From: JBBQER01 sp052148155
GTDB taxonomy: Bacteria > Actinomycetota > Acidimicrobiia > IMCC26256 > PALSA-610
Length of the DNA stretch: 15,491 nucleotides
NCBI GenBank assembly: GCA_052148155.1
Contig: JBKQIY010000212.1
Coordinates: forward strand, 1 to 15,491
Reading direction: 5' to 3'
Shown here: in pieces, positions 1-7,822 of the stretch
Layout: the number at the start of each line of letters is the position of its first letter
How positions within the stretch are numbered: position 1 is the first letter of the stretch
Translations under genes and position numbers: made by a program
Notes under the pieces: model-generated
What the model was told of the DNA's origin: nothing
Databases searched by the model: none
Seen by the model: only the letters and a program-made list of their open reading frames with translations

Positions 1-127
1 CTCAACATGGCTCCTTGTTACAGATCTGCGAAGGCCGTGTCAGCCGATCACTACGCGTTGTTAACGCATCCACCCCAAAACCGGCGCCGCCCATACACGC
101 GTCGCCACTCGCACCCCGTCGGACGGG
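1..127. repeat. Left arm of a 127-bp perfect terminal inverted repeat
   Basis: Positions 1-127 are the exact reverse complement of 15365-15491. The match stops at 128 (a here, c in the other arm), although a 7-base stretch (cgtcgcg) continues on both sides after a one-base offset. The inner end is a short dyad, cccgtcggacggg (115-127), and a second dyad, gcgttgttaacgc, lies at 55-67. No transposase or other recognisable gene lies in the arm. On the - strand the outer edge reads aaggagcc followed by ATG, so an outward gene could begin here, but the spacing is short. The length equals a common maximum assembly k-mer, so the arm may be the visible edge of a longer repeat. Confidence 0.95.
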
Positions 128-385
128 ACGTCGCGGGTGAGACCAAGCGTTGGTGAAGTGTCGATGATGGCTTCGCGACGCGCGCACCCTGGCCGTTCGT
201 GCGCGAATCCGCGGGGCTCGGTCTTCGGCGTAAGGAAATCGCATAACAAATCCGTGGGCCGCTAGCGGAGCGTTAAGGCGCCTTTGGTTTCGGTATTCGT
301 GGGCTTATACCGGCAGTGGCGTTGTTCACGGACGCCGCGAGACCTATCCGGATCGGCAGCTCGTTCGAGTTAGAGGAGTCGCGCC
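128..385 (+). promoter_or_regulatory. Upstream region of the kdp operon
   Basis: These 258 bases between the repeat and the first operon gene hold no convincing gene. They should contain the kdp promoter and the KdpE-responsive site, because the whole + strand gene series starts just after. Two adjacent perfect 10-bp palindromes lie at 259-268 and 275-284. A weak sigma70-like pair follows them, TTGGTT (284-289) and TATACC (306-311), with a 16-base spacer. A Shine-Dalgarno-like gaggag (373-378) precedes the ATG at 386. No recognisable c-di-AMP (ydaO-type) riboswitch core was seen. The promoter assignment is by position and weak match only. Confidence 0.5.
259..284. promoter_or_regulatory. Paired 10-bp palindromes, candidate operator
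   Basis: ccgctagcgg (259-268) and aaggcgcctt (275-284) are both perfect palindromes, 16 bases centre to centre. They sit immediately upstream of the weak promoter-like hexamers at 284-311, the usual place for an activator of the OmpR/KdpE type. The two sequences differ from each other, so they are not a direct-repeat KdpE site in the classical sense, and short GC palindromes can occur by chance in GC-rich DNA. Confidence 0.3.
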
Positions 386-544
386 ATGCAAGACGTCGTC
401 TATGTCGCGGTGATGGTCGCGTTCTTCGCGATGTCAGCACTGTTCGTCGTCGGATGCGACAAGATCATCGGCTCGGACGAGGAAGCGTTGTCGCAGACGT
501 TGCCGGCGCTGTCGGAGTCCGAGGCGGAAGAGGTCGCGGCATGA
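386..544 (+). CDS. 52-residue single-pass membrane protein at the head of the kdp operon
   Basis: The ATG at 386 follows a gaggag Shine-Dalgarno motif with a 7-base gap. The product has one hydrophobic helix (about residues 3-23, rich in V, A, F, M), a short CDKIIG segment, then an acidic tail (DEEA, ESEAEEVAA). It ends in a TGA whose first bases overlap the kdpF ATG (ATGA, 541-544), so translation is probably coupled. The helix-then-charged-tail plan is similar to KdpF, and small proteins of this sort precede kdpF in a number of actinobacterial operons, which is recalled rather than checked. A role as an extra small subunit or stabiliser of the KdpFABC pump is inferred from position; no enzymatic motif is present. 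The protein is too short for most automatic gene callers, but its start signal and overlap make it likely to be real. Confidence 0.7.
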   Translation: MQDVVYVAVMVAFFAMSALFVVGCDKIIGSDEEALSQTLPALSESEAEEVAA

Positions 545-630
545 GGAGCGGTGACCTCATCGCGCTGATCATCTCGGCGGTCGTACTCGCGTACCTCGTG
601 TTCGGACTGTTGAATCCGGAGAAGCTCTGA
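541..630 (+). CDS. kdpF: KdpF, small membrane subunit of the K+-transporting ATPase
   Basis: This 29-residue protein (MRSGDLIALIISAVVLAYLV, then FGLLNPEKL) is a single transmembrane helix ending in the family-typical L-x-x-P-E-K/R-L tail. KdpF stabilises the KdpABC complex in the cytoplasmic membrane, binding near KdpA. The ATG overlaps the stop of the preceding 52-residue gene by four bases, and its own TGA (628-630) shares one base with the kdpA ATG (TGATG). Length and position directly before kdpA match the family. Confidence 0.93.
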   Translation: MRSGDLIALIISAVVLAYLVFGLLNPEKL

Positions 631-2396
631 TGTCTGCTGCGAACTGGATCCAGGTGGTGGCGTTCATCGCGATGTGCGCGATCAGCACACCGTTGCTGGG
701 CAACTACATGTACAAGGTGTATCGGGGCGGCAAGGCCCCGGGTGACCGCGTCTTCTTGCCGGTCGAGAACGCGATCTACCGTATGTGCGGCGTCGATCCC
801 GAGGGCGAACAACGCTGGAACATCTATGCCTTGTCGCTGCTCGCGTTCAGCCTTGCGGGCGTGTTGCTCTCGTATCTGTTCTTGCGGATCCAAGGGCATC
901 TGCCGTTCAACCCTGACCACATGAAGGGTGTCCCGCCCGCGCTGTCGTTCAACACCGCGATCAGCTTCTTGACGAACACGAACTGGCAGGCTTACGGCGG
1001 CGAATCGACGATGAGCCACCTCAGCCAGATGTTCGCGCTGGTGGTGCAGCAGTTCCTCTCCGCGGCGGTCGGGATGGCGGTCGCGGTGGCGTTCGTCCGG
1101 GCGTTGGTCCGCCGTCGCTCGACGACGATGGGCAGCTTCTGGGTCGACACAGTTCGCTCGACCACCCGCATCCTGATTCCAATCTCGTTCATCTTCGCGT
1201 TCGTGTTCATGAGCCAGGGCGTGATCCAGAACTTCCACGCGAGCAAGACGGTCACGACGGTCGCCAGTCAGACCAACCCGACGACCAGTCAAGTCACCCA
1301 GACCCAGACGATCCCGGGCGGCCCGGTCGCCAGCCAGCAACCGATCGAGTTGCTGGGCGACAACGGTGGCGGCTTCATGAACGTCAATGCCGCGCACCCG
1401 TACGAGAACCCGAACCCGATCACGAACATCCTCCTGTATTGGCTGTGCGTGGCGATCCCGTTCGCGTTCCCGTGGACCTTCGGGAAGTTCGTCGGGTCGA
1501 TGGGCCAGGGCATGGTCGTGCTGGCGTCGATGGTGATCTTGTTCCTCGCGTCGATCCTCATCGTCGCTCCCCTCGAAGCCGCTGGGAACAACAAGTTCCC
1601 GGCCGGGGTGTCCCAGGCGACGACCGCCTCGCATGTCGGCGGCAACATGGAAGGCAAGGAAATGCGGATCGGCATCGGTGGTTCGACGCTGGGCGCGGCG
1701 TCGATCACCGCGACGTCGGCCGGCGCGAACAACTCCGCGCACGAGAGTTATACGCCGCTGGGTGGCTCGATCCCGCTGATCAACATCCTGTTGGGCGAGG
1801 TGAGTCCGGGCGGTGCCGGCTCGGGCCTGTTCGGCAAACTGATCCTGGCGTTGTTGTCGGTGTTCATCGCAGGTCTCATGGTGGGCCGGACGCCGGAGTA
1901 TCTGGGCAAGAAGATTCAGTCGGTCGAGATGAAGCTCGTAGTGCTGTATCTGCTCATCGTGCCGATGGTGGTCCTCGTCTTCGCGGGTATCGCGATCGCG
2001 ATGCGAACACCTGATCATTCGCTGTTCGCAGCGGGTCCGTACTGTCAGGGCTACTGCGCGCAACACGGCCTGACCGAAATGGTCTATACGTACGCGTCGG
2101 CTGCCAACAACAACGGTTCGGCGTTCGCGGGGATCAGCGCGAACACCCAATGGTTCAACTCGTCGCTCGGAATCGTCATGCTCGCCGGCCGCTACCTGTT
2201 AATCATCCCGGTGCTCGCGATCGGCGGATCGATCGGCCGCAAGCAGGCCGTACCGGAGACTTCGGGAACGTTCCGTACCGACACGCCGCTGTTCGCAGGA
2301 CTGTTGGTCGTGGTGACCCTGATCCTCGTCGGCCTCATCTACTTCCCGGTCATGGCGCTCGGCCCCATCGTCGAGCACCTCGCCGGCCACTTCTAA
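630..2396 (+). CDS. kdpA: KdpA, K+-translocating channel-like subunit of the Kdp ATPase
   Basis: KdpA (588 residues) binds and conducts K+ in the Kdp pump and belongs to the SKT (superfamily of K+ transporters) group, with about ten membrane helices. Visible filter-loop signatures are TNTNWQAYGGE (first loop), GDNGGGFMN near residues 243-251 (second), a GGAGSGL segment (third) and ANNNGSAFAG (fourth). VGRTPEYLGKKI and GGNMEGKEMRIG are further family hallmarks. The protein is about 30 residues longer than E. coli KdpA, mainly from a T/Q/S-rich external loop before PGGPVASQ. The second loop has Asp244 where E. coli and M. tuberculosis, from memory, have Thr. The start shares one base with the kdpF stop; a GGAG at 618-621 lies inside kdpF. 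The TAA stop is embedded in the kdpB ribosome-binding site. Confidence 0.97.
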   Translation: MSAANWIQVVAFIAMCAISTPLLGNYMYKVYRGGKAPGDRVFLPVENAIYRMCGVDPEGEQRWNIYALSLLAFSLAGVLLSYLFLRIQGHLPFNPDHMKGVPPALSFNTAISFLTNTNWQAYGGESTMSHLSQMFALVVQQFLSAAVGMAVAVAFVRALVRRRSTTMGSFWVDTVRSTTRILIPISFIFAFVFMSQGVIQNFHASKTVTTVASQTNPTTSQVTQTQTIPGGPVASQQPIELLGDNGGGFMNVNAAHPYENPNPITNILLYWLCVAIPFAFPWTFGKFVGSMGQGMVVLASMVILFLASILIVAPLEAAGNNKFPAGVSQATTASHVGGNMEGKEMRIGIGGSTLGAASITATSAGANNSAHESYTPLGGSIPLINILLGEVSPGGAGSGLFGKLILALLSVFIAGLMVGRTPEYLGKKIQSVEMKLVVLYLLIVPMVVLVFAGIAIAMRTPDHSLFAAGPYCQGYCAQHGLTEMVYTYASAANNNGSAFAGISANTQWFNSSLGIVMLAGRYLLIIPVLAIGGSIGRKQAVPETSGTFRTDTPLFAGLLVVVTLILVGLIYFPVMALGPIVEHLAGHF

Positions 2397-2405
2397 GGAG
2401 CGTCG

Positions 2406-4490
2406 ATGGCCCCTGACACTGCCGTCCTGGATCCCAGCCCAGGGTCTGACACCGGCCACACGCGGAAGGCGACCTCGCTGTTCGAGCCCACGATCGTGCG
2501 CCGCGCGATCGGCGATTCGTTCAAGAAGCTCAACCCGCGCACCGAGGCCCGTAACCCGGTGATGTTCGTGGTGCTCATCGGCGCTGTCTGGACGACCGTC
2601 CTGTTCTTCCAGCACCTGTCGTCCGCGAAGGGTTCGGAAAGTGTGTTCGTGGGGTTGGTGGCGATCTGGTTGTGGTTCACCGTGCTGTTCGCGAACTTCG
2701 CCGAAGCGGTCGCCGAGGGACGAGGGAAGGCCCAGGCCGACACGTTGCGCCGAACCCGACAGGAGACCGTCGCCTACGTGCTGCAGGCTGACGGCTCAAC
2801 CGTCGAGAAGGCATCAACCGAGCTCGTGATCGGTGACCGCTGTGTCGTCGTCGCGGGCCAGTTGATCCCCGGCGACGGCGACGTCGTCGAGGGCATCGCG
2901 TTCGTTGACGAATCGGCGATCACCGGCGAGTCCGCACCGGTGATCCGCGAATCGGGCGGTGACCGATCGGCGGTCACAGGCGGGACCCGGGTGATCTCCG
3001 ACCGGGTGGTCGTCCAGATCACTACCGCGCCGGGTGAAAGTTTCATCGACCGGATGATCGCGCTGGTCGAGGGCGCCGACCGGCAAAAGACCCCCAACGA
3101 GATCGCGCTCAACATTCTCCTGATCGGTTTGACGATCGTGTTCATCCTCGCGGTCGTGACGATCCAGCCGTTCGCGGTGTTCTCGGGAGCCCGCCAGGAG
3201 ATCGCGGTGTTAATCGCGCTGCTGGTGTGTCTGGCGCCGACGACGATCGGGGCACTGCTCTCCGCGATCGGCATCGCCGGGATGGACCGGCTCGTGCAAC
3301 GAAACGTGCTCGCAATGAGCGGACGAGCGGTGGAGGCCGCCGGCGACGTGTCCACGTTGCTGTTAGACAAGACCGGCACCATCACCTACGGGAACCGCAT
3401 GGCGGCCGAGTTCATCCCGACCGGTGGTGTCGACGAACGCACCCTCGCCGAAGTGGTGCTGCTGTCGTCGCTATCCGACGAGACACCCGAAGGTCGTTCG
3501 ATCGTCCAACTCGCCGAATCGCGCTACGGGCTCACACCGGTCGACATGCCCGGAGCCGAGTTGGTGCCATTCACCGCGCAGACCCGGATGTCGGGCATCG
3601 AATGGCAGAACCGTTCGATCCGTAAAGGCGCGGCCGACGCCGTGCAACGTTGGGTGACCGACCAGGGCGGTCAGATCCCGCCCGACATGACGCCAATCGT
3701 TGAACGGATCGCCAATGACGGGGGCACGCCCCTCGTCGTCGCCGAAGGGAACCGCGCGCTCGGTGTCATTCATCTCAAGGACACCGTCAAGGAGGGCATC
3801 GCCGAACGGTTCGCGGAGATGCGCGCGCTCGGGATCCGCACGATCATGATCACGGGCGACAACCCGCTCACCGCAGCCGCGATCGCCAAAGAAGCCGGCG
3901 TCGACGACTTCATGGCGGAGGCGACCCCGGAAGACAAAATGGATCGGTGCCGCCGCGAACAGGCCGGCGGCAACCTGGTGGCCATGACGGGTGACGGGAC
4001 CAACGACGCTCCCGCGCTCGCAGTCGCCGACGTTGGTGTCGCCATGAACACCGGGACCCAAGCCGCCAAAGAGGCCGGCAACATGGTCGACCTCGACAGC
4101 GATCCGACAAAGCTCATGGATATCGTCGAGATCGGCAAGCAGTTGCTGATCACACGGGGGTCGCTCACGACGTTCTCGATCGCCAACGACGTCGCGAAAT
4201 ACTTCGCGATCATTCCCGCAATGTTCCAAGGCGTGTTCCCCGCACTCAAAGCCTTGAACATCATGAAGTTGCACAACCCGCACACCGCGATTCTCTCCGC
4301 CGTGATCTACAACGCGATCATCATCGTGATCCTGATCCCGCTTGCCTTGCGAGGCGTCAAGTTCAAAGCACAGGGCGCAAGCGCGATCCTCCGACGCAAC
4401 ATTCTCATCTACGGCCTCGGCGGCATCATCGCCCCGTTCATCCTCATCAAACTCATCGACCTGCTCCTCACCGCACTGGGGGTGCGCTGA
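2406..4490 (+). CDS. kdpB: KdpB, P-type ATPase catalytic subunit of the Kdp pump
   Basis: KdpB (694 residues) hydrolyses ATP to drive K+ import through KdpA. The actuator loop T173-G-E-S176 is present; its Ser matches the E. coli residue whose phosphorylation inhibits the pump. The phosphorylation site is Asp321 in DKTGT, and the hinge GDGTNDAPA starts at Gly529. Asp595 and Lys598 in SIANDVAKYFAIIPA match the coupling pair D583/K586 of E. coli KdpB. Hydrophobic helices lie near residues 50-100, 235-290 and in the last 100 residues. TAAGGAG (2394-2400), which includes the kdpA stop, is a near-ideal ribosome-binding site five bases before the ATG. The stop shares one base with the kdpC ATG. All core catalytic residues checked are intact, so it should be active. 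Confidence 0.98.
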   Translation: MAPDTAVLDPSPGSDTGHTRKATSLFEPTIVRRAIGDSFKKLNPRTEARNPVMFVVLIGAVWTTVLFFQHLSSAKGSESVFVGLVAIWLWFTVLFANFAEAVAEGRGKAQADTLRRTRQETVAYVLQADGSTVEKASTELVIGDRCVVVAGQLIPGDGDVVEGIAFVDESAITGESAPVIRESGGDRSAVTGGTRVISDRVVVQITTAPGESFIDRMIALVEGADRQKTPNEIALNILLIGLTIVFILAVVTIQPFAVFSGARQEIAVLIALLVCLAPTTIGALLSAIGIAGMDRLVQRNVLAMSGRAVEAAGDVSTLLLDKTGTITYGNRMAAEFIPTGGVDERTLAEVVLLSSLSDETPEGRSIVQLAESRYGLTPVDMPGAELVPFTAQTRMSGIEWQNRSIRKGAADAVQRWVTDQGGQIPPDMTPIVERIANDGGTPLVVAEGNRALGVIHLKDTVKEGIAERFAEMRALGIRTIMITGDNPLTAAAIAKEAGVDDFMAEATPEDKMDRCRREQAGGNLVAMTGDGTNDAPALAVADVGVAMNTGTQAAKEAGNMVDLDSDPTKLMDIVEIGKQLLITRGSLTTFSIANDVAKYFAIIPAMFQGVFPALKALNIMKLHNPHTAILSAVIYNAIIIVILIPLALRGVKFKAQGASAILRRNILIYGLGGIIAPFILIKLIDLLLTALGVR

Positions 4491-5251
4491 TGATCCGCCG
4501 AATTCTCGGCCCCGCCGTTGTCCTCGCGCTGGTGCTCGCAGTCCTGACCGGACTCGTGTATCCGATCGCAGTGTGGGCGATCGGCCAAGTCACCTTCAGT
4601 TACCGTGCCAACGGCTCGTTCATCACCCAGAACGGCAAGACGGTCGGCTCTGCGCTCATCGGTCAGTCGTGGGAGGACAAGGCCGGCAACCCGGACCCGC
4701 GGTATTTCCAGCCCCGACCGTCAGCCGTCGACTACAACGCGGCGTCCAGCGGTGCGTCGAACCTCGGACCGGCCGACGCACGGCTGATCGGCTACATCGG
4801 TGGCCTGAACATCGACGCCAAGACGAACCCGTACGCGACGCCCACCGACCCGACCTGTGTCCCGGTCCAAGAGACCACCAAGAGCGGCTCCTTGGTGACC
4901 GACAAGGCCGGCAACCCGGTATGGGAGAAGAACCCAGACGGTACTTACGTATGCAACGCGAACACCGTGCCGCAACGGCTGATCGCCTACCGCGCATTCA
5001 ACCACGTGCCCGCGAACGTCAAAGTGCCCGTCGACGCCGTCACCGCGTCTGATTCCGGGCTCGACCCCGACATCTCACCCGCGAACGCGATGCTCCAAGC
5101 CCCACGGGTCGCCCAAGCCCGGAACCTACCATTGGCCGAAGTGATCTCCCTCGTCAAAGCCCACACCGACGATCCGCAGTTCGGATTCCTCGGTGAGAAG
5201 ACAGTGAACGTGTTGGACCTGAACCTCGCGCTCGACAAACTAGGAAAGTGA
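4490..5251 (+). CDS. kdpC: KdpC, accessory subunit of the Kdp ATPase, with an extended extracytoplasmic domain
   Basis: KdpC increases ATP and K+ affinity of the Kdp complex. One N-terminal membrane anchor (about residues 8-30, with the conserved TGLVYP) is followed by a domain outside the membrane carrying family motifs GSALIGQ, YFQPRPSAVDYNA, SGASNLGP, SGLDPDISPANA, QAPRVAQARNLP and LNVLDLNLAL-like VNVLDLNLAL. At 253 residues it is well above the roughly 190-200 of classical KdpC. The extra sequence, about residues 108-165, is polar (KAGNPVWEKNPDGTYVCN) and contains the only two cysteines, Cys123 and Cys155, which could form a disulfide outside the cell. Translation is coupled to kdpB by TGATG. 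The C-terminal 40 bases are repeated imperfectly just downstream. Confidence 0.96.
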   Translation: MIRRILGPAVVLALVLAVLTGLVYPIAVWAIGQVTFSYRANGSFITQNGKTVGSALIGQSWEDKAGNPDPRYFQPRPSAVDYNAASSGASNLGPADARLIGYIGGLNIDAKTNPYATPTDPTCVPVQETTKSGSLVTDKAGNPVWEKNPDGTYVCNANTVPQRLIAYRAFNHVPANVKVPVDAVTASDSGLDPDISPANAMLQAPRVAQARNLPLAEVISLVKAHTDDPQFGFLGEKTVNVLDLNLALDKLGK

Positions 5252-5295
5252 ACATGTCGGACCTCAACCTGGCGTTCGACAAGTTGGGACGCTGA
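5212..5295 (+). repeat. Imperfect tandem duplication of the kdpC 3' end
   Basis: The last 40 bases of kdpC (5212-5251, encoding LDLNLALDKLGK and stop) match 5256-5295 at about 30 of 40 positions, without gaps. The two copies are offset by 44 bases. Many of the differences are silent or conservative at the protein level, so the copy has kept its reading frame, its amino acid pattern and its own stop codon. Confidence 0.85.
5254..5295 (+). CDS. 13-codon ORF echoing the KdpC C-terminus, between kdpC and kdpD
   Basis: The ATG at 5254 lies two bases after the kdpC stop and encodes MSDLNLAFDKLGR, against LDLNLALDKLGK at the end of KdpC. It ends 13 bases before the kdpD GTG. It could be a minicistron that couples kdpC translation to kdpD, or simply a duplication scar. 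gaaag (5244-5248) lies a few bases upstream, a weak ribosome-binding signal. Expression is unknown, but the retained frame and stop are clear. Confidence 0.35.
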   Translation: MSDLNLAFDKLGR

Positions 5296-5308
5296 ACGGG
5301 GGCTCGCG

Positions 5309-7822
5309 GTGGCGAGGGGCAAGCTGCGGATCTATCTGGGCGCGGCACCCGGGGTCGGCAAGACCTTCGCCATGCTCGACGAGGGCTGGCGGCGTTTTCA
5401 GCGCGGGACCGACGTCGTCGTCGGGTACGTCGAGACACACGGACGCGCCAAGACCATCGCACAGCTGCGCGACCTTCCGGTCATCCCACGCCACGAGATT
5501 CCATACCGCGGCCAGTCGTTCGAGGAGATGGACACCGACGCCATCCTCGAACGCAAACCCGCCGTCGTGCTCATCGACGAGCTTGCGCACAACAACATCG
5601 GCGGCAGTCGCCACGAGAAGCGGTGGGAGGACGTCGACGAGATCCTCGACGCAGGGATCGACGTGATCACCACTCTCAACGTGCAGCACCTCGCGAGCCT
5701 CAACGACGTCGTGGAACAAATCACCGGTGTCACACAACGCGAAACGGTACCCGATGCGGTTGTCCGTGCCGCCGACCAGATCGAGCTCGTCGACATGAGC
5801 CCGGAGGCGCTCCGGCGCCGCATGGCGCACGGCAACATCTATCCGCCCGAACGCGTCGACGCCGCGCTCGCGCACTACTTCCGGGTCGGCAACCTCGGAG
5901 CGCTACGCGAGCTCGCATTGTTGTGGGTTGCCGATCGCGTCGACGACGAGCTCCACGACTACCGAGAACGTTACGGCATCACCCAGCCGTGGGAGACCAA
6001 GGAACGCGTGGTTGTCGCGCTCACGGGCGCGCCGAACGGCGATCGGCTGCTCCGGCGTGGCGCTCGTATGGCCGCCCGCGTCGGCGGGGAGCTCGTCGGG
6101 GTACACGTGCGTGCCACCGACGGCTTTGCCCGCACCGACTCCAAACGTCTCCAAGAACAGCATGAGCTGCTTGGCGAGCTCGGTGGCCGCTACGCCGAAG
6201 TGACCGGCGCCGACGTCGCGACGGCGCTGGTCGAGTTCGCCCGCGCCGAGAACGCCAGCCAACTGGTCCTCGGCGCGACTCGGCAATCTCGATGGTCCGA
6301 ACTCGCGCGCGGCTCGGTGATCAATCGGGCCATCCGGGCCGCCGGCGACATCGACGTTCACGTCATCTCCAGTGAAGAACCCGAGACGACTGCGTTGCCG
6401 CGCACGCCGCGACCGAGAAGGTTGGCCACGCTTCCACGGGAACGGCTGTGGGCCGGATGGGCGCTCGGCACGGTGGGGATCGGCGGACTCGCGCTGACGC
6501 TCACCCTGTTCAGGTCGTCGTTGGCGCTTCCCGGCACGCTGCTCATCCTGTTGCTCGGCGTCGTGATCGTCGCCGTCGTCGGCGGTGTCGCGCCGGCCGT
6601 CGTCGCAGTCGTTGTCGCGCTCGGCCTCGGAGACTTCTACTTCACGGTGCCGTACCACACGTTCCGCATGACCCAGCCGAGCGAAATCGCCGCGCTTGTC
6701 GTGTTCGCAGCAGTCGCGGCGATGGTGAGCGCACTGGTCGACCGGCTCGCTCGGCGAACCTCGCAAATCAGCCGTTCGCAAGCAGAAGCCGAAGCCCTCG
6801 CCCGGCTCGCCGGCGGCGCAGTGCTGGCGGCCGCGGAGCCGCTCAGCGATCTCGTTGCCGAGCTACGCCGCACCTTCGCGCTCGACGCGGTCGCGGTACT
6901 CGAGGCCGACGGCGACGTCTGGCGGCCCGTCGCGGTTGCAGGAGCCCCGGTGCCGGCCCGACCCGAAGACGCACAAGTCTCGGCCGAGCTTGCGGAAGGG
7001 ACCGTGCTCGTGTTGTCGGGGGAGACGCTCAGCGCCGACGACCGCCGATTGCTCAGCGCCTTCGTCGCCCAGCTCCAACTCGCGCAAGAGCATGCCCAGC
7101 TTGAGGCGAGAGCCGCGTCGGCGACCGAACTCGAAGAAGCCAACAGTCTGCGTACCGCGCTCCTTGCCGCCGTGTCGCACGACCTGCGTACTCCACTGGC
7201 GGCGATCAAAGCCGCCGCGACAAGCCTGCTCTCCCACGAGGTCGACTGGGCTCCGGATCAGACGCAGGAATTCGTGAAGATGATCGACGTCGAGGCCGAC
7301 CGCCTCACACATCTCGTCACCAACCTGCTCGATATGAGCCGACTCCAGACCGGCGCACTCCAGGTCGTCTCCCGGGCGACGAAGCTCGAAGATGTGCTCT
7401 ACACCGCGGTGGGCACACTCGGGAGCGGCGCGGCGCGTGTCGTCATCGACGCGGGCGATCCGATGCCCCCCGTCGATGTCGACGCTGGACTGCTCGAGCG
7501 CGCCGTCGCCAACGTCGTCGACAACGCACTCGCGTGGTCACCGATCGAAAAGGTGGTCCGCGTCGAGGCCGTCGCCGTCGGTGACCACATCGACATCCGC
7601 GTGATCGACCACGGTCCGGGCATCCCCCGAGACCAACGCACACAGGTGTTCGAACCGTTCCAGCGCCTCGGCGACGGCCGTGGCAGCGCACCAAACGGTG
7701 TCGGCCTCGGGCTTGCTGTCGCCCGCGGATTCGTGCACGCGATCGGCGGAGACGTCTCGGTCGACGACACCCCCGGCGGCGGAACCACGGTCGTGTTCAC
7801 CCTTCCGGTCAGCCGGTCATGA
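5309..7822 (+). CDS. kdpD: KdpD, full-length K+/turgor sensor histidine kinase
   Basis: KdpD (837 residues) is the membrane sensor kinase that phosphorylates KdpE and induces kdpFABC. Domains in order: N-terminal KdpD domain with Walker A G11-AAPGVGK-T19 and a Walker B-like VVLIDELAHNN near 90; a Usp-like domain about 229-355 (VVVALTGAPNGDRLLRRGAR onward); four membrane helices (DUF4118) about 378-480 with GDFYFTVPYHTFRM; a GAF-like region about 490-595; HisKA with His624 in SHDLRTPLAAIKA; and HATPase_c with N-box NVVDNA (735-740), DHGPGIP (767-773) and GVGLGLAV (797-804). The GTG start has GGGGG six bases upstream and places the Walker motif at the usual distance from the N-terminus. The stop overlaps kdpE by four bases (ATGA). 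All kinase motifs are intact. Confidence 0.97.
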   Translation: MARGKLRIYLGAAPGVGKTFAMLDEGWRRFQRGTDVVVGYVETHGRAKTIAQLRDLPVIPRHEIPYRGQSFEEMDTDAILERKPAVVLIDELAHNNIGGSRHEKRWEDVDEILDAGIDVITTLNVQHLASLNDVVEQITGVTQRETVPDAVVRAADQIELVDMSPEALRRRMAHGNIYPPERVDAALAHYFRVGNLGALRELALLWVADRVDDELHDYRERYGITQPWETKERVVVALTGAPNGDRLLRRGARMAARVGGELVGVHVRATDGFARTDSKRLQEQHELLGELGGRYAEVTGADVATALVEFARAENASQLVLGATRQSRWSELARGSVINRAIRAAGDIDVHVISSEEPETTALPRTPRPRRLATLPRERLWAGWALGTVGIGGLALTLTLFRSSLALPGTLLILLLGVVIVAVVGGVAPAVVAVVVALGLGDFYFTVPYHTFRMTQPSEIAALVVFAAVAAMVSALVDRLARRTSQISRSQAEAEALARLAGGAVLAAAEPLSDLVAELRRTFALDAVAVLEADGDVWRPVAVAGAPVPARPEDAQVSAELAEGTVLVLSGETLSADDRRLLSAFVAQLQLAQEHAQLEARAASATELEEANSLRTALLAAVSHDLRTPLAAIKAAATSLLSHEVDWAPDQTQEFVKMIDVEADRLTHLVTNLLDMSRLQTGALQVVSRATKLEDVLYTAVGTLGSGAARVVIDAGDPMPPVDVDAGLLERAVANVVDNALAWSPIEKVVRVEAVAVGDHIDIRVIDHGPGIPRDQRTQVFEPFQRLGDGRGSAPNGVGLGLAVARGFVHAIGGDVSVDDTPGGGTTVVFTLPVSRS

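Noticed and set aside
128..385. Possible c-di-AMP (ydaO-type) riboswitch before the kdp operon
   Set aside because: Such riboswitches control K+ genes in some bacteria, but I could not find the conserved core sequences or helices here by eye.
465..2150. Long 561-codon open frame on the - strand opposite kdpA
   Set aside because: It is Arg/His/Asp-rich antisense of a conserved, motif-complete kdpA, as expected from GC-rich codon bias, and matches no family.
3471..4283. 270-codon open frame on the - strand inside kdpB
   Set aside because: It is antisense to the conserved ATPase region of KdpB, with no start signal and implausible composition.
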